From assembly GCF_001625305.1 (NCBI RefSeq), contig NW_017804276.1, forward strand, positions 300,401 to 364,400: a stretch of 64,000 nt of DNA, written 5' to 3'. This document shows, in pieces, positions 1-9,879 of this stretch. Both the position numbers and the translations under genes were made by a program. Position 1 is the stretch's first letter; each line of letters opens with the position of its first letter. Below the pieces are notes generated by a model. That model saw only the letters and a list, made by a program, of their open reading frames with translations. It was not told the origin of the DNA and ran no database searches. Source of the stretch: Branchiostoma belcheri. Taxonomy: Eukaryota > Chordata > Leptocardii > Amphioxiformes > Branchiostomatidae.

Positions 1-213
1 AGCTCTGTTGCCAGTCACTTTTAATGTGATGGGAGTTGCTAGCTTTGACACACAAAATGAGCAATACTATATTGTAATTTTTTTACCTCAAAATTTCATG
101 GAGGTATGAAATATAAATCTCTGATTGCTGTCCTTTCAGTGGTTCTAGAGCACAGATTGCATTGTGTTACAGTAATAACACTTAATATTATTCACCACAT
201 TCATGTATTTTTT

Positions 214-531
214 TTGGCGTCGTCTAAGGGAGGAGCCTAATGGTACAGTATTGTGTGCAGTTTGCAAGAATTCTAGGAATGGTACAGGCATTTTGTCCAC
301 AGGAATGGAATGTCCACAGGCATGTCTCTGTCCCACATCTATGCCCACATTCCTGGAAACCCTTGGGAAGACCTCTCTGCCCCGGATGGCCCTACTTTCT
401 GTGACCCCGGGGCTCGTTCACTATACACTCAGGGGAGGAGTACATTGTATCTGTCTAGACTTAACAGGTATCAAGTCTTCCTTAAAATCATGAAATGATG
501 GCAGTGCCATGCAAACAACCACCGTCGCCAA
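214..531 (+). mobile_element. Short DNA element (MITE-like), copy 1
   Basis: A segment of about 318 bp lies in the intron upstream of the first visible BRD7/9 exon. A second copy is present in reverse orientation at 24508-24842. Both ends carry a short inverted repeat: TTGGCG-T-CGTC on the left, and the reverse complement of TTGGCG-A-CGG on the right. No coding capacity is apparent; the open frames inside are not shared between the copies. The superfamily is not resolved because the target duplication is not clear. Confidence 0.6.
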
Positions 532-584
532 AGTATGTTTTTATTGCCAGTCTTGTTTAATTTTTTGTACGTTTTACCTTCCAG

Positions 585-1756
585 TGCTGTACAACAACGC
601 CTGGATGAGAACATGGCCCTGATTGCTGACCTACAGAGGACTCAGCACGAGAGACTGAGCGCCAAACCTCCATCTAACCTCAGCTTTGTGCCCGGACCAA
701 CTCAGAAAGAACTTCAGATAGGTGAGATGGGATTAGTTGTAGTCAATGAACTGTATTTTCTTGGGATGAAATTGAAGCCACAGGATAGATACATGTAGCC
801 TGACTACGTTGTATTAAACACCTCTATGTTATGAATCTTGATTTATATATCCTGTAAATAATTAATGTATAATTATTATGTATTTACAATTGTTTGTATG
901 TATAACAATTAGTGCATATTATGGCAACAACTGTTGTTTTTCTTTTCTGCAGCACAAAAACTGACCCAGGGACTAAGAGAGCTTACTTCAAAGGTAAGGA
1001 CTATTAAGTATTAGTAAGCATGACAGTGATGAAAACCCAAAACACTTCTTGGATGTCTTAAAACTCTGATTTCTTGTTAGAATGATGAGGCTATAGCAAT
1101 ATTATTTGTTGGTTCTCAGATTCGCCTCTTCATTCTTTTCTGATTTGCAAAAAAAAAAAAGATTCTGGTCCTGGGATCAACTAAAAAAGGCTCATATTTT
1201 GCCCCCCAAGCAGTTGAGGAAAGTCCTTTTCTTCCTAGTTGTTAAGATTTTTCCATCTATCAATGCAGTGATTTGATTAGAAGTTCAAAATTCATTGTTT
1301 AGATATTAACCCAGCCTTTTGTGTTGACTTCATGGCTCTTGTCGTAGCATTTGGGGCTATGATAGGATGCCTAGACCTGTTTTTTTTTTTTTTCGCCATC
1401 ACTTCATATTTTCTCTAAAAGAAATCCAAGAACGAACAAATTAAATTGGTGTGACCTGAAACTGATTGCATTCTCACGATGTCTCCTAGGTTTCCCCAGC
1501 CGACGTCACGAAGGTCGCCGACATCCGCAAGGCCATGGGCATCACCACCCTGCCTGTTACCATGGAAACCACACCCACTGACCAACCAGGTTCAACGCCT
1601 GCAACCTCTGACCCCGCCCCCAGCACCCAGTCAGCCAATGAGAGCGAAGCAGAGGACAAGATTGACAAGGAGTTGAGGGAGTTTTTAGAATCACCGAGTG
1701 GTCAGCAGAATGAGGGGGAGAGGGAGGATGGTCAAACTATGGACATCTCTACGTGA
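585..1756 (+). CDS. BRD7/BRD9-like bromodomain protein, C-terminal exons
   Basis: Three exons join in frame: 585-721, 953-993 and 1490-1756, ending in TGA. The first follows a ...CTTCCAG acceptor and enters in the middle of a codon; the junctions at 721/953 (phase 1) and 993/1490 (phase 0) keep frame. The visible ~148 residues contain LDENMALIADLQ, QHERLSAKPPSN and ADIRKAMGI. These correspond to the conserved C-terminal region of vertebrate BRD7, where LDE, QNERLS and VRKAMG blocks occur in the same order; the later EFLESP also resembles BRD9. These proteins are acetyl-lysine readers of PBAF/ncBAF chromatin-remodelling complexes. The bromodomain itself must lie to the left of the window. The tail is acidic and rich in Ser, Thr and Pro. 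A single pre-duplication BRD7/9 gene is possible, so no symbol is given. Confidence 0.8.
1089..1456. mobile_element. PIF/Harbinger-like MITE (GGCCACACC family), decayed
   Basis: This element lies in the BRD7/9 intron between 993 and 1490. The right end (AAATTAAATTGGTGTGACC) and the internal TTGTTGGTTCTCAGATT block match the family seen at 10107, 13219, 16583 and 21176. The left end has decayed. It ends only about 30 bp before the last exon's acceptor. Confidence 0.6.
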
Positions 1757-1788
1757 CCAAATATATTAGATTTCAAATGCTGATGCGG

Positions 1789-2149
1789 ATATTCACCAGT
1801 TTCCCATCCCCAGAATGCAACGCGAAAACAGGGGGTCTAACCCTGTACATAGGACAGGAAGAATGAATTTTTTCGAATGAGTTGTTTGTAACGTTATAGT
1901 GATATATATGATGATGTAACGTTACAAACCACATGTTCTATGTTGAAAAGAACACAAAGACTTCATTCTCTATTTGTTGTCAGATTCAATCCATAGTAAT
2001 TTAATTAAATTTGAGCATAAAATGCCCCAACATCTCAAAACACACTGGAAAACAAGTCATTCCGATGCCTTCCTGTCCTACATTGTATGCAAATGAGGTT
2101 TAGACCCTGTTTTTGCGTTGCATTCTGGGGATGGGAAACTGGTGAATTG
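1789..2149. repeat. Fold-back element in the BRD7/9 3' UTR
   Basis: Arms of about 75 bp at 1789-1862 and 2069-2149 are reverse complements of each other. Both contain TTTCCCATCCCCAGAATGC or its complement, and a shared block around GGACAGGAAG. The loop is AT-rich. The structure sits directly after the stop codon, so the transcript would carry a long hairpin. Confidence 0.65.
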
Positions 2150-2189
2150 CAACTGTACACAATTTCTTGACAGAAATGTAAAATCCTTG

Positions 2190-2195
2190 AATAAA
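2190..2195 (+). terminator. Candidate polyadenylation signal AATAAA (BRD7/9)
   Basis: This is the first canonical AATAAA on the + strand downstream of the TGA at 1756, about 435 bp into the putative 3' UTR and after the fold-back element. A second AATAAA lies near 2373. Confidence 0.4.
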
Positions 2196-2399
2196 TGTGT
2201 GTACATTTTTAGGAAATGTGATCGTCTGCATGGGAAAGAAAATTGTTACTCACTGTGTAACTATGCTGATACAGTATTCCAAAATCATTTTCAGTCATTT
2301 CATTTTTGCATCATTTTAAAGAAAATAGAGAAAACTAGAGTCCGGCGATCTTAATTGATATTGATTGATATGCAAATAAAGTGAAGACAATTTTTTGGA

Positions 2400-3059
2400 A
2401 GTCGACATGTACATGTAAAACAGCAGAAGGCCATTTTGGATCTCTTTCCATGACAAGTCAAGACAAGATAATGCAAATACACTGTATAACTCGTTCCTCC
2501 AATACAACATCCTACTGTATAATAGTCAAAAGCAGGCCTAGCGTTTTTTTGTGTGTGTGTGTTCCATGTCCTTTTGTGTATCCGTATGTATATAACTGCC
2601 CTGTGTTCTTCTTGTATCCAATATGTGAAGCCGACGCAATCCAGGAGTGCTTTGTACTCCTGCTATGCTGTAAAATTGAAATTGAATAGATATACACACA
2701 CTTGCACGTCCCACCCCATACCCGCGAAGGCATATTATAGCTGGTTGAATGAAACACATTGTCTCTTCCACTGGCGTTTGGCTCACTCATATGACACGCC
2801 CATAGTACCATCATCAACAGACAACCAACCAACAATAAACTGTACTATTGTACTACCAAAATCTATACTGCTTACTATTTTGCATAATTGTCTTGTACGG
2901 TGGAGTATATATTCCCATTCCCGCGAGTCCTTTTCATTCATTCCTCCAGTCGTGATCTCTGAGTGACGTCGTTCTGTGATCTACCTGCCCAGCACTTCTG
3001 TAAGTATCCATTTCTTACCAAGTACTAGTATATACACAAGGAAGGTGTTACTCAAGGAA
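2400..3059. other. Spacer, possible LINE tail
   Basis: No supported gene is seen. The open frames here are short and overlap on both strands. Around 2630-2690 the sequence ends in ATTGAAATTGAAT, which resembles the 3' tails of CR1-like retrotransposons, but no coding remnant precedes it. Confidence 0.3.
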
Positions 3060-3530
3060 CTGGATATATTTTGAAAATTGCCAGACTAGAAAGTGCTAGT
3101 GTCACGGAAATGAAAAGGAACCTAACAGTGGGCATCACTGGAAGACAGAAAAAAGATGTCCAGACTATGCATGATGTACAAAATGACTACTAGTAATAAA
3201 CTGGTGGACGTCCCAACTACTAAGTACCTAATACCAGCCCAGAAGAGAACAAGAAATAGCCATGCTTTCAAGTACCAGAGTTATCAACCAAGGATTGAGG
3301 TGTTCAAGAATTCATTCTTTCCTAGAACTATCGCAGAGTGGAACTCACTTTCACCAAGTACAGTAGGGACATTGTCAATAGATAGCTTTAAACAATGTCT
3401 ACAGTTAGATGTTCAAGGGTTAGGTGTAACAAGTCGATCGGTGTAATGTAGCCAGCTGCCGCCGCGCCGCGTGCCTGCGAAGCTGGTGTGTTACGCCGTA
3501 AGCCGGTTATACCGGCTATACAGATACAGA
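3060..3530 (+). mobile_element. Non-LTR retrotransposon 3' fragment (CR1/L2-like)
   Basis: An open frame ending at 3446 encodes the C-terminal end of a LINE reverse-transcriptase protein: MMYKM, KRTRNSHAFKYQ, NSFFPRTIAEWNSL and SIDSFKQ occur in the usual order. The 3' UTR ends in a GATACA microsatellite at about 3520-3530, typical of this retrotransposon class. The copy is 5'-truncated. A second, more decayed copy with the same tail lies at 13684-14021. Confidence 0.8.
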
Positions 3531-4680
3531 TACAGACGTTTAAAGTAGCATCCACTACAATTTGCTAATCAGTGACTAACAGAATCTGAAGTTGAAAACG
3601 TGTTCAGTTTTTGTGAGAATATCTTGGAATTCCGTCGGACAGTTTCCAAAATCTATCCAATTGCCGGAGTAACATTTTCCTTGAATATCTAATTACCTCT
3701 ACGTATGTCTCACCTTTATCGATAGAGATGTGGGACATTTTAGCCTTGTTCATGCAAAGTCACCCAAATCGCGATGCGGGAAAACCGATTCGAAACCACC
3801 TCTAGAAGTGGTTTGGGATCGAGGCGCTTTTAATGTGATTTGGAGCATTCAGATGGGGCCACTTGAAACTGGCTTCGGCGGAAACCACATGTAAAGCGCC
3901 TTCACTGACTTCACACAAAACGGCCTTTTTTTCTGTAGTGCATTTGACTCAATCGCTCTTTCCTTTTCGCATATACGTGTCAGATATATTAACCGGTTTT
4001 GGTATCTAGCTGGTTAGTCAAGACTGTAGCCATGTTGCAATCGTTTTTGGACCATTTTGGCTAGTCTAACCCGAGTCGAGTAGTCTTAACACAATAATAA
4101 GAATGAGTTGTAATTTTCCCAGTTGTTGTAATCACCAAAATAGATAACTTTTGGCAATATGTTTGCAGTATAACCCCAGACAGAAACCATTCTATACTAA
4201 TAACTATTCATTCCTGTATGAGTCGTCGTTCTACAAAATTGACGTTTAACGTTATAAAATCGTGTGAAAATGGTGCCTTATGGTGGCCCCAGAACACCCC
4301 TTTGAGCGTGAAAGTGGTCGCGACCGTTGACCTTTGGCGTGTATTAGGTATTGTCGGTCTCATCCACGAAGATGACCCATCGCACAGAGGGGTGTCCGGT
4401 CTCGATAAATTTTCTTTGTTTAAAACCCTAGTCCTGCGGCGCGCAACAATTGTTGTTGTGCACATGCATCTTCTCTAACACATAAAATTAAACACCATCG
4501 ACTATCCATAACAGGTTACATATAAGAATATACAATAAAAAGCCTGGAGGTATAAAATTTCAGATTTTACTTGTTATCCTTGGTTTGTATTACTACTGTC
4601 ATTACTACTATTAGTACTGTTTTGTTTAATGTACAAACCAATGCAATAAATCGATCAAAATAAAAAAATCCCTCCCTCAT
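3531..4680. other. Spacer without recognised gene
   Basis: Nothing could be assigned. At 3750-3935 short GGTTT/AAACC inverted motifs suggest a worn MITE. At 4208-4478 both strands are open for about 85 codons, but there are no motifs and the composition does not change, so it is not called as a gene. Confidence 0.3.
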
Positions 4681-4693
4681 CTGCAGCCCCACA

Positions 4694-5784
4694 ATGAAGC
4701 TGTTTGTCTGCCTGCTGCTTGTGACGATCGTTGCCATGGCAACGCTAATTAACGACTCTGAGGGATGGAGGCGCCGGCGCAGGCGCAGAATGAACGTACC
4801 ACAGACCAATACTACTGAGGCCCGTAAGTACACGCCTACATGTCTGCACGAATACCTTCCACGTCTGCGCGAATACCTTCCACGTCTGCGCGAATACCTT
4901 CCACGTCTGCACGAATACCTTCCACGTCTGCACGAATACCTTCCTCGTCTGCACGAATACCTTCCACGTCTGCACGAATACCTTCCACGTCTGCACGAAT
5001 ACCTTCCACGTCTGCGCGAATACCTTCCATGTCTGCACGAATACCCTCTACGTCTGCGCGAATACCTTCCACGTCTGCACGAATACCTTCCACGTCTGCG
5101 CGAATACTTTCCACGTCTGCGCGAATACTTTCCACGTCTGCGCGAATTCCTTCCACGTCTGCGCGAATACCTTCCACGTCTGCGCGAATACCTACCACGT
5201 CTGCGCGAATACCTTCCACGTCTGCGCGAATGCCTTCCACGTCTGCGCGAATACCTTCCACGTCTGCGCGAATACTTTCCACGTCTGCACGAAAGTCTAC
5301 ATCAGGCAACACGATCTTGTATTTAGAGTTACAGTCTATGGTACTGGTTTATATGACAAAATTGATGTCTGTATTGTGTTTCAGTGTATCAAAAATGTTA
5401 CTGAGCTGTGCATCAAAAACTAAACCAGCGCTGCCCTAACTGCCAAAGTATATAAAACGTTACTGAAGAATAAATTTGTGCATAAGGAATGAATTAAACC
5501 AGCGTTATCCTAAGTTGATGTTCTGTTAACGTATCTAAAATGTTACGGAAGAATGAATTTCTGCACCATCTACAAAACTAGTGCCGCTTTACTGTATCTG
5601 TGACATGTGTCTCACACCCGTCTTTCCGTTTGTCCCTCCAGCTGACTCAAAGTTGAGGGAGGTTGACTCAGAGTTGAGGGAGGTTGTGGAAGACGTGAGT
5701 GTGCTTCTGGAGGAACTGGACGAACAATCCGAACAGCTGAAAACACGGGAAATGGAAGACATGGACGAAATTCTCGAAGAATAA
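4694..5784 (+). CDS. Small secreted Arg-rich peptide precursor (unknown family)
   Basis: Two exons: 4694-4823 and 5642-5784. The donor is CCC/GTAAGT and the acceptor GTCCCTCCAG, both close to consensus; the junction is phase 1 and gives 90 residues. Residues 1-24 are a signal peptide (MKLFVCLLLVTIVAMATL core). They are followed by Trp25, then Arg26-Arg32 in a row, then a linker with one N-glycosylation sequon (Asn39-Thr-Thr). Exon 2 encodes an acidic helix that begins with a duplicated heptad (DSKLREV, DSELREV) and is rich in Glu and Asp to the end. A CTGCAG acceptor 7 bp before the ATG suggests an upstream untranslated exon. A basic block balanced by an acidic tail recalls precursors of cationic antimicrobial or regulatory peptides, but no family was recognised and the function is unknown. 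If the intron is retained, exon 1 stays open to 5326. Confidence 0.6.
4841..5281. repeat. Minisatellite, 21 units of 21 bp
   Basis: The unit is CGTCTGCGCGAATACCTTCC plus A. Twenty-one units follow one another without a single indel, then a partial unit. Units differ mainly by CGC or CAC at one site and by a few scattered substitutions. The array lies in the intron of the small secreted-peptide gene, starting 18 bp after the donor. Because 21 is divisible by 3, frames on both strands stay open through it. Confidence 0.97.
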
Positions 5785-5865
5785 GATGAAGGTTAGAAGC
5801 CTGTTCTTAATCCATTTTCATTCGAGACTCCATTACTACAAGAATATGCCAATCTTTGAGCTCAG

Positions 5866-5871
5866 ATTAAA
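5866..5871 (+). terminator. Candidate polyadenylation signal ATTAAA
   Basis: ATTAAA lies 82 bp after the stop codon of the small secreted-peptide gene. It is a common variant signal at a plausible distance. Confidence 0.4.
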
Positions 5872-6075
5872 GCATGTGTAAATGCTAAGTAAAGCTTCGG
5901 TCCCAATTGCGCCGGTGCCCGTCGGGGATGTAGCCCCGGCCGGTCCCGGCCGGGCTCAGGAGTCGGGCGGGCATCAGCTGTCGTGGTCACAATTAAAAGT
6001 TTCCTTCAGTAGCATTTTGTTAAAAATTTTGTCACCCTCTTTGGTCGGTCTCCGGCAGGCACCCGGCAGGCACAA

Positions 6076-6253
6076 ACTCTGTTGATTGGTGATATTATAC
6101 ATCTTGTGCATCAGAAAACCCCAAATGCACCAAAAAGCACCCATGGGAAACAGAAGAAAATTGCATTTGTTGATGATTATTACATAAATAATATAAAATA
6201 TNNNNNNNNNNNNNNNNNNNNCACAAGATGTATAATATCACCAATACAACAGA
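6076..6253. other. Assembly gap (20 N) inside an inverted repeat
   Basis: Bases 6202-6221 are N. The flanks 6076-6107 and 6222-6253 are near-perfect reverse complements (core GGTGATATTATACATCTTGT and its complement). The gap therefore sits at the loop side of a hairpin or at an inverted join. The GC-rich stretch before it (5910-5990, CCGGCCGG-type) is not assigned. Confidence 0.9.
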
Positions 6254-6749
6254 GTTTAGTAGAAAGCACTTTAGTTTGGTGAAGTTTGAGCACCATTTTT
6301 GAAGCAAATGTTTGTATAAATGTTTATGACACAAAGAAGTTGTACATAAGTTACAAAAGTCAGATAGCCTCATACACTACTTGAGTCCTTTGATAATTCA
6401 AAGAACTAAAAATTACTGGTCAAATTGTTGCCATTGCTGCACTTTTAAAGGAAACATGACAAGCCTGGTGCTGACAGTCAGCCATCTGGGACACGTGTTG
6501 TGGAATGTGTATTGCAAAGGATGATGGGATAGTATCATTCCCCCCCCCCCTGATGCGTTACTGTAACTTCAATTGCAAAATAGAAATCATGCATAAACCA
6601 TGATTATTTCTCCACTCTTGTAACGATTTGAAGAATATGCATTCGATCTTCATAGGGTTTGAGTTTTAGGCATAAAAATTCGCAGAAATATAGCTGTATT
6701 ATTATTTTATTTCTGCCTCCCCCCTCCTAATCAAGCAAAATATGCTTAT
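6254..6749. other. Spacer, nothing recognised
   Basis: AT-rich sequence with a poly-C run near 6541. No coding, RNA or transposon signal was found. Confidence 0.4.
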
Positions 6750-7221
6750 GATATGACTCTTTATTGCATATTCTTGCCCAGATGGGCTTAATGGCAAGAG
6801 GATGTCCATTATGTAAAACATGTCAGTATTTCATACTGGTACGCTATATTCTAATGCAAAGTGCTAGGAATCTATACATTACAATAATACTATAAACTAC
6901 CTATCATCTACTGTTAGTTGCCCTTTCTTCTCCCTTTTTGAAACATTTGGAAACATAATTACATAGTTTGTCTACTGTACATTCATTCTTGTATGACATC
7001 AAGTGTTTAAACATGTCCTGCTTTGACATTTTCTTACATATCTTGTCTAATTGTAAAGTATCAAATAGCTCTTGGCGTTCATCTTTATATAATGTACAGT
7101 CAAGTAGAAAGTGTATCTCGTTTTCAACATATAAATGATTACAGAATTCGCACGTTCTATCTTTCAGAGGGGTCAGAGGGGCTAATACTAACAGGAGTTT
7201 CTCTTTTACAGATCTAGACAT
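6750..7221 (-). mobile_element. Non-LTR retrotransposon C-terminal fragment
   Basis: The minus-strand frame 7221-6904 encodes a C-terminal zinc-knuckle-like segment: CEFC, then ENEIHFLLDC, then YKDER. This arrangement is common at the C-terminus of CR1/Jockey-type reverse-transcriptase proteins. A 3' UTR-like stretch continues to about 6750 and ends with a GCAATAAAG-type signal. The fragment is 5'-truncated. Confidence 0.65.
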
Positions 7222-7744
7222 TCGGAGGAGACGCTAGCTAGCACTCAGTGACCTAACGGAAAACCTAAACAGCATTATCCTTCAATGACGTCATAAGTGC
7301 CAAAAATTAGAATTTCTCCGATCTGGACAAAAGACAAACTGAAGGGCTTCACAACTGAGACGTTGCCAAAATGTACTTTTTTACATGGTTCAGTGCCTAT
7401 AGATTCATAAAATATGTATAAACCTGGCATGATATAAAAAGGACACCTTTTGTTTTTTGAGATGTAAAACATTTTTGTATTTGGTCATTGGATGCTCAAT
7501 AAATTCATTGAAAGAACTCGATTTTGTTCTGTTTACACGTGTTATTTTAGCTATACAAAATTACGTTAAGAACCAAACACACACACACATTGACAAGAAT
7601 ATTGTCCATAGTGGGTGAAAGTTTATTACAAGCGACTTTATTTTCAGATGCCTCAAAAGAAGTCAAACCCAGAAAAAATTCAAGTATTCTATAACCCCAT
7701 GCAACAATGGAATCTTCCAACGCCTTCTGCTGTTGGGACATGTA
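7222..7744. other. Spacer, nothing recognised
   Basis: Two minus-strand frames of about 65 codons are open but show no motif or splice context. A short CA repeat lies near 7576. Confidence 0.3.
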
Positions 7745-7829
7745 CAACCAGTTGACTTTTAGGTTTTTTGGACTTGAACCTAAACATTTTTACAAGTCCA
7801 GAACCCGTCCAGTGAACCAGTACACAGCA
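7745..7829. mobile_element. hAT-like MITE, right-end fragment
   Basis: The motif series GGACTTGAACCTAAAC, ACAAGTCC, CCAGTGAACCAGTAC, ACAGCACTA matches the right end of the full element at 15715-16111. Confidence 0.6.
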
Positions 7830-8631
7830 CTAGTCTTGTATCTACCACTACTCGGGGCCAGTGGCCAAGTTATATAAAAAGGCAGAAAGAGTGCAACTTT
7901 GCAGAAAATAACAGCTGTATTAAGGAAAAACCTATGGTGTTGTACAAGAGAGTCAAAATCACTCTCAATACATAGAACTTAGAAGGCTTGTAACATAAAT
8001 ATTGTAAGGGTCAAACCTTCAGATGCCAACGTCTATGAAATGTGCTATTTACATTTTCAGACTTAAACTAACCTTTCCAAGCAAATTATTTTCAATTCTA
8101 TTAAAAACAATACAATGTCTACATGTACCAACTACAATGTATTCAGTACATGCTTGGCAGCAACATGGTTAAAAATACTGAATATCAGGTTTTGCTAAAA
8201 ATCAGCCTCAAGGGAGTTGGTACTAAAATCCAACAATAAAACATCCATTATTCCACTACATGGCATCTTTTACTCACAACCCTTAACCCAATTCAAAATA
8301 TGTATAAAAGTTTAAACTATTAAATATCAACAACATTTTCATTTTAATGTTTTCCAAATGTGGTATTGGTTATGTTGAAAACCATTAAATATTAAATGTC
8401 ATGCTAGAAAGATTAAAACACACCTACTACATTTTATAGATATACCTGTACCAACTTTTTGTGTCAATTTTCAAGCTGCTAGTTGCTTGATGACCAACAT
8501 CTCTCTACGTCAGGAGCATTGGAACATCCCAATCCTGTTAATTTATGTATATGTGGTAAGATGAACCAACTGTCTGTTACCATGGTACTGGAGACTGTGA
8601 TAACTTGTTTCCACCAAGTGACAGAGAATTA
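7830..8631. other. AT-rich spacer
   Basis: No gene or repeat could be supported. Low GC and many short homopolymers. Confidence 0.35.
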
Positions 8632-8748
8632 TAGCCTGGATACCATCCTACTTGTATACCGGGCTCCCACACTCGCTTCCCTAAGAAGTACTTCTTAGGG
8701 AAGCGAGTGTGGGAGCCCCGGTATACAAGTAGGATGGTACCCAGGCTA
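8632..8748. mobile_element. Fold-back element with 9-bp target duplication
   Basis: The arms 8632-8689 and 8691-8748 are almost perfect reverse complements, with ends TAGCCTGG and CCAGGCTA. The element is bounded by the direct repeat AGAGAATTA at 8623-8631 and 8749-8757. A 9-bp duplication is the Mutator (MULE) signature. Confidence 0.85.
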
Positions 8749-8757
8749 AGAGAATTA

Positions 8758-9299
8758 GGCCACAGCAAGTAATTTTTATGGATGACATCAGCGCACGCAT
8801 TAATTTTAGCCTGATTTGGGGAAAAAATAAACAAGAAATTTTGTTGCCTTCTGACAGTGGTCACCATGCCGAAAATGGGCAAAGACGTCTGTTGCCATGC
8901 CGGAAGGTGGATGGTGTCATGTCATGTTGTAGAATATAGTATAATGTTAGAAGTAGATATAGTCTCACATACCACTGTATTTTCTTTCTATGTTGTTTGT
9001 AACTGCAATTAGCCCTCGGGCAAGTATTTGCAATAAACTTTCTTTATAATAAACTATAAATTAATTATAAAGATAGGAGTCAAGAAAAGGCTCTGATTTA
9101 ATGTTTTGTTTCTTACTTTGATGCAGTAATATGTGATGCTGGCTGTGTATATGTGATATTCTCACTGACTTAAAACCATAATTTTGTACAATGATTGAGT
9201 CAAATTTTTAAAATGCAGGCACCTTGTTTTTTTTCGCCCGCTCGCATTAGATCTGGAGTCTGCGGAGGATGTTATCCATAAAATTTACTTGCTGTGGCC
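8758..9299. mobile_element. PIF/Harbinger-like MITE (GGCCACAGC ends)
   Basis: Terminal inverted repeats begin GGCCACAGCAAGTAA and continue with GGATGACATC-like sequence on both sides. The flanks are TTA and TAA. The element abuts the fold-back element at 8632. Confidence 0.7.
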
Positions 9300-9465
9300 T
9301 AATGTTCCTATTGGATTGATTTTCATCATGATGAAGCATCCTCAGCTCCCATTGGTTGTTCAGAGAATGGGAATGATTCTTGCCAATTAGAGGTGTGTAG
9401 CCACAAACTCACAGGCAGGGAGGAGGCCCAGTCAGTCCCTGGCAGCGAGGGATTGTGTAAGACCC

Positions 9466-9850
9466 CATTCAGACTAGACTTGTATTTAGCGGTTTCAACC
9501 GGTTTTTCAAAACTGTTTTTTATTTAACCTAGTGTGAACACAAATCAACCGTTTTAAAGGGGTTTGAATCCAATTTTCAATACCACCTCGGGAGGTGGTT
9601 TATGAGGAGTTTTTGTACCGAAACAAGAATGTTTACCTGGATATTTCAAACAAGTTGCGGGAACATGGTTTTAATTAAGCCTTCATTCAAACTGCAGTCA
9701 TGGCTTAATGGCAGATTAACCGGATATACAGGGTTTTTGAAAAACCGGTTTTGTAAGTCTGGTGTGAACGCTAGGGGTTTTAACCAGGTTTTCCCCTGCT
9801 AATTATTTGGCGGTTTCAATCGTTTTTCAAAAGTCTGGTCTGAACGGGAT
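9466..9850. mobile_element. MITE with CATTCAGACTAGAC-type ends
   Basis: The left end (CCCATTCAGACTAGACTT) and the complement of the right end (CCCGTTCAGACCAGACTT) match. Subterminal GCGGTTTCAA blocks are inverted on the two sides. The element ends 30 bp beyond the stop codon of the minus-strand AlbA_2-like gene, so that gene's 3' UTR runs into it. Confidence 0.65.
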
Positions 9851-9879
9851 AAAACACAGGCTACGTCTGAAGCTACGAG

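Noticed and set aside
4841-5281. CRISPR-like array
   Set aside because: The units are directly adjacent with no unique spacers, and the surroundings are eukaryotic intron sequence.
4836-5312. Minus-strand and alternative-frame repeat proteins in the 21-bp minisatellite (IRADVEG-type and STSARIP-type)
   Set aside because: All frames of a 21-bp unit without stops remain open. Only the frame continuing from the signal-peptide exon has any support, and that is treated as an intron-retention question.
9602-9802. Plus-strand open frame of 66 codons
   Set aside because: It lies entirely inside a MITE with inverted ends and has no conserved motif.
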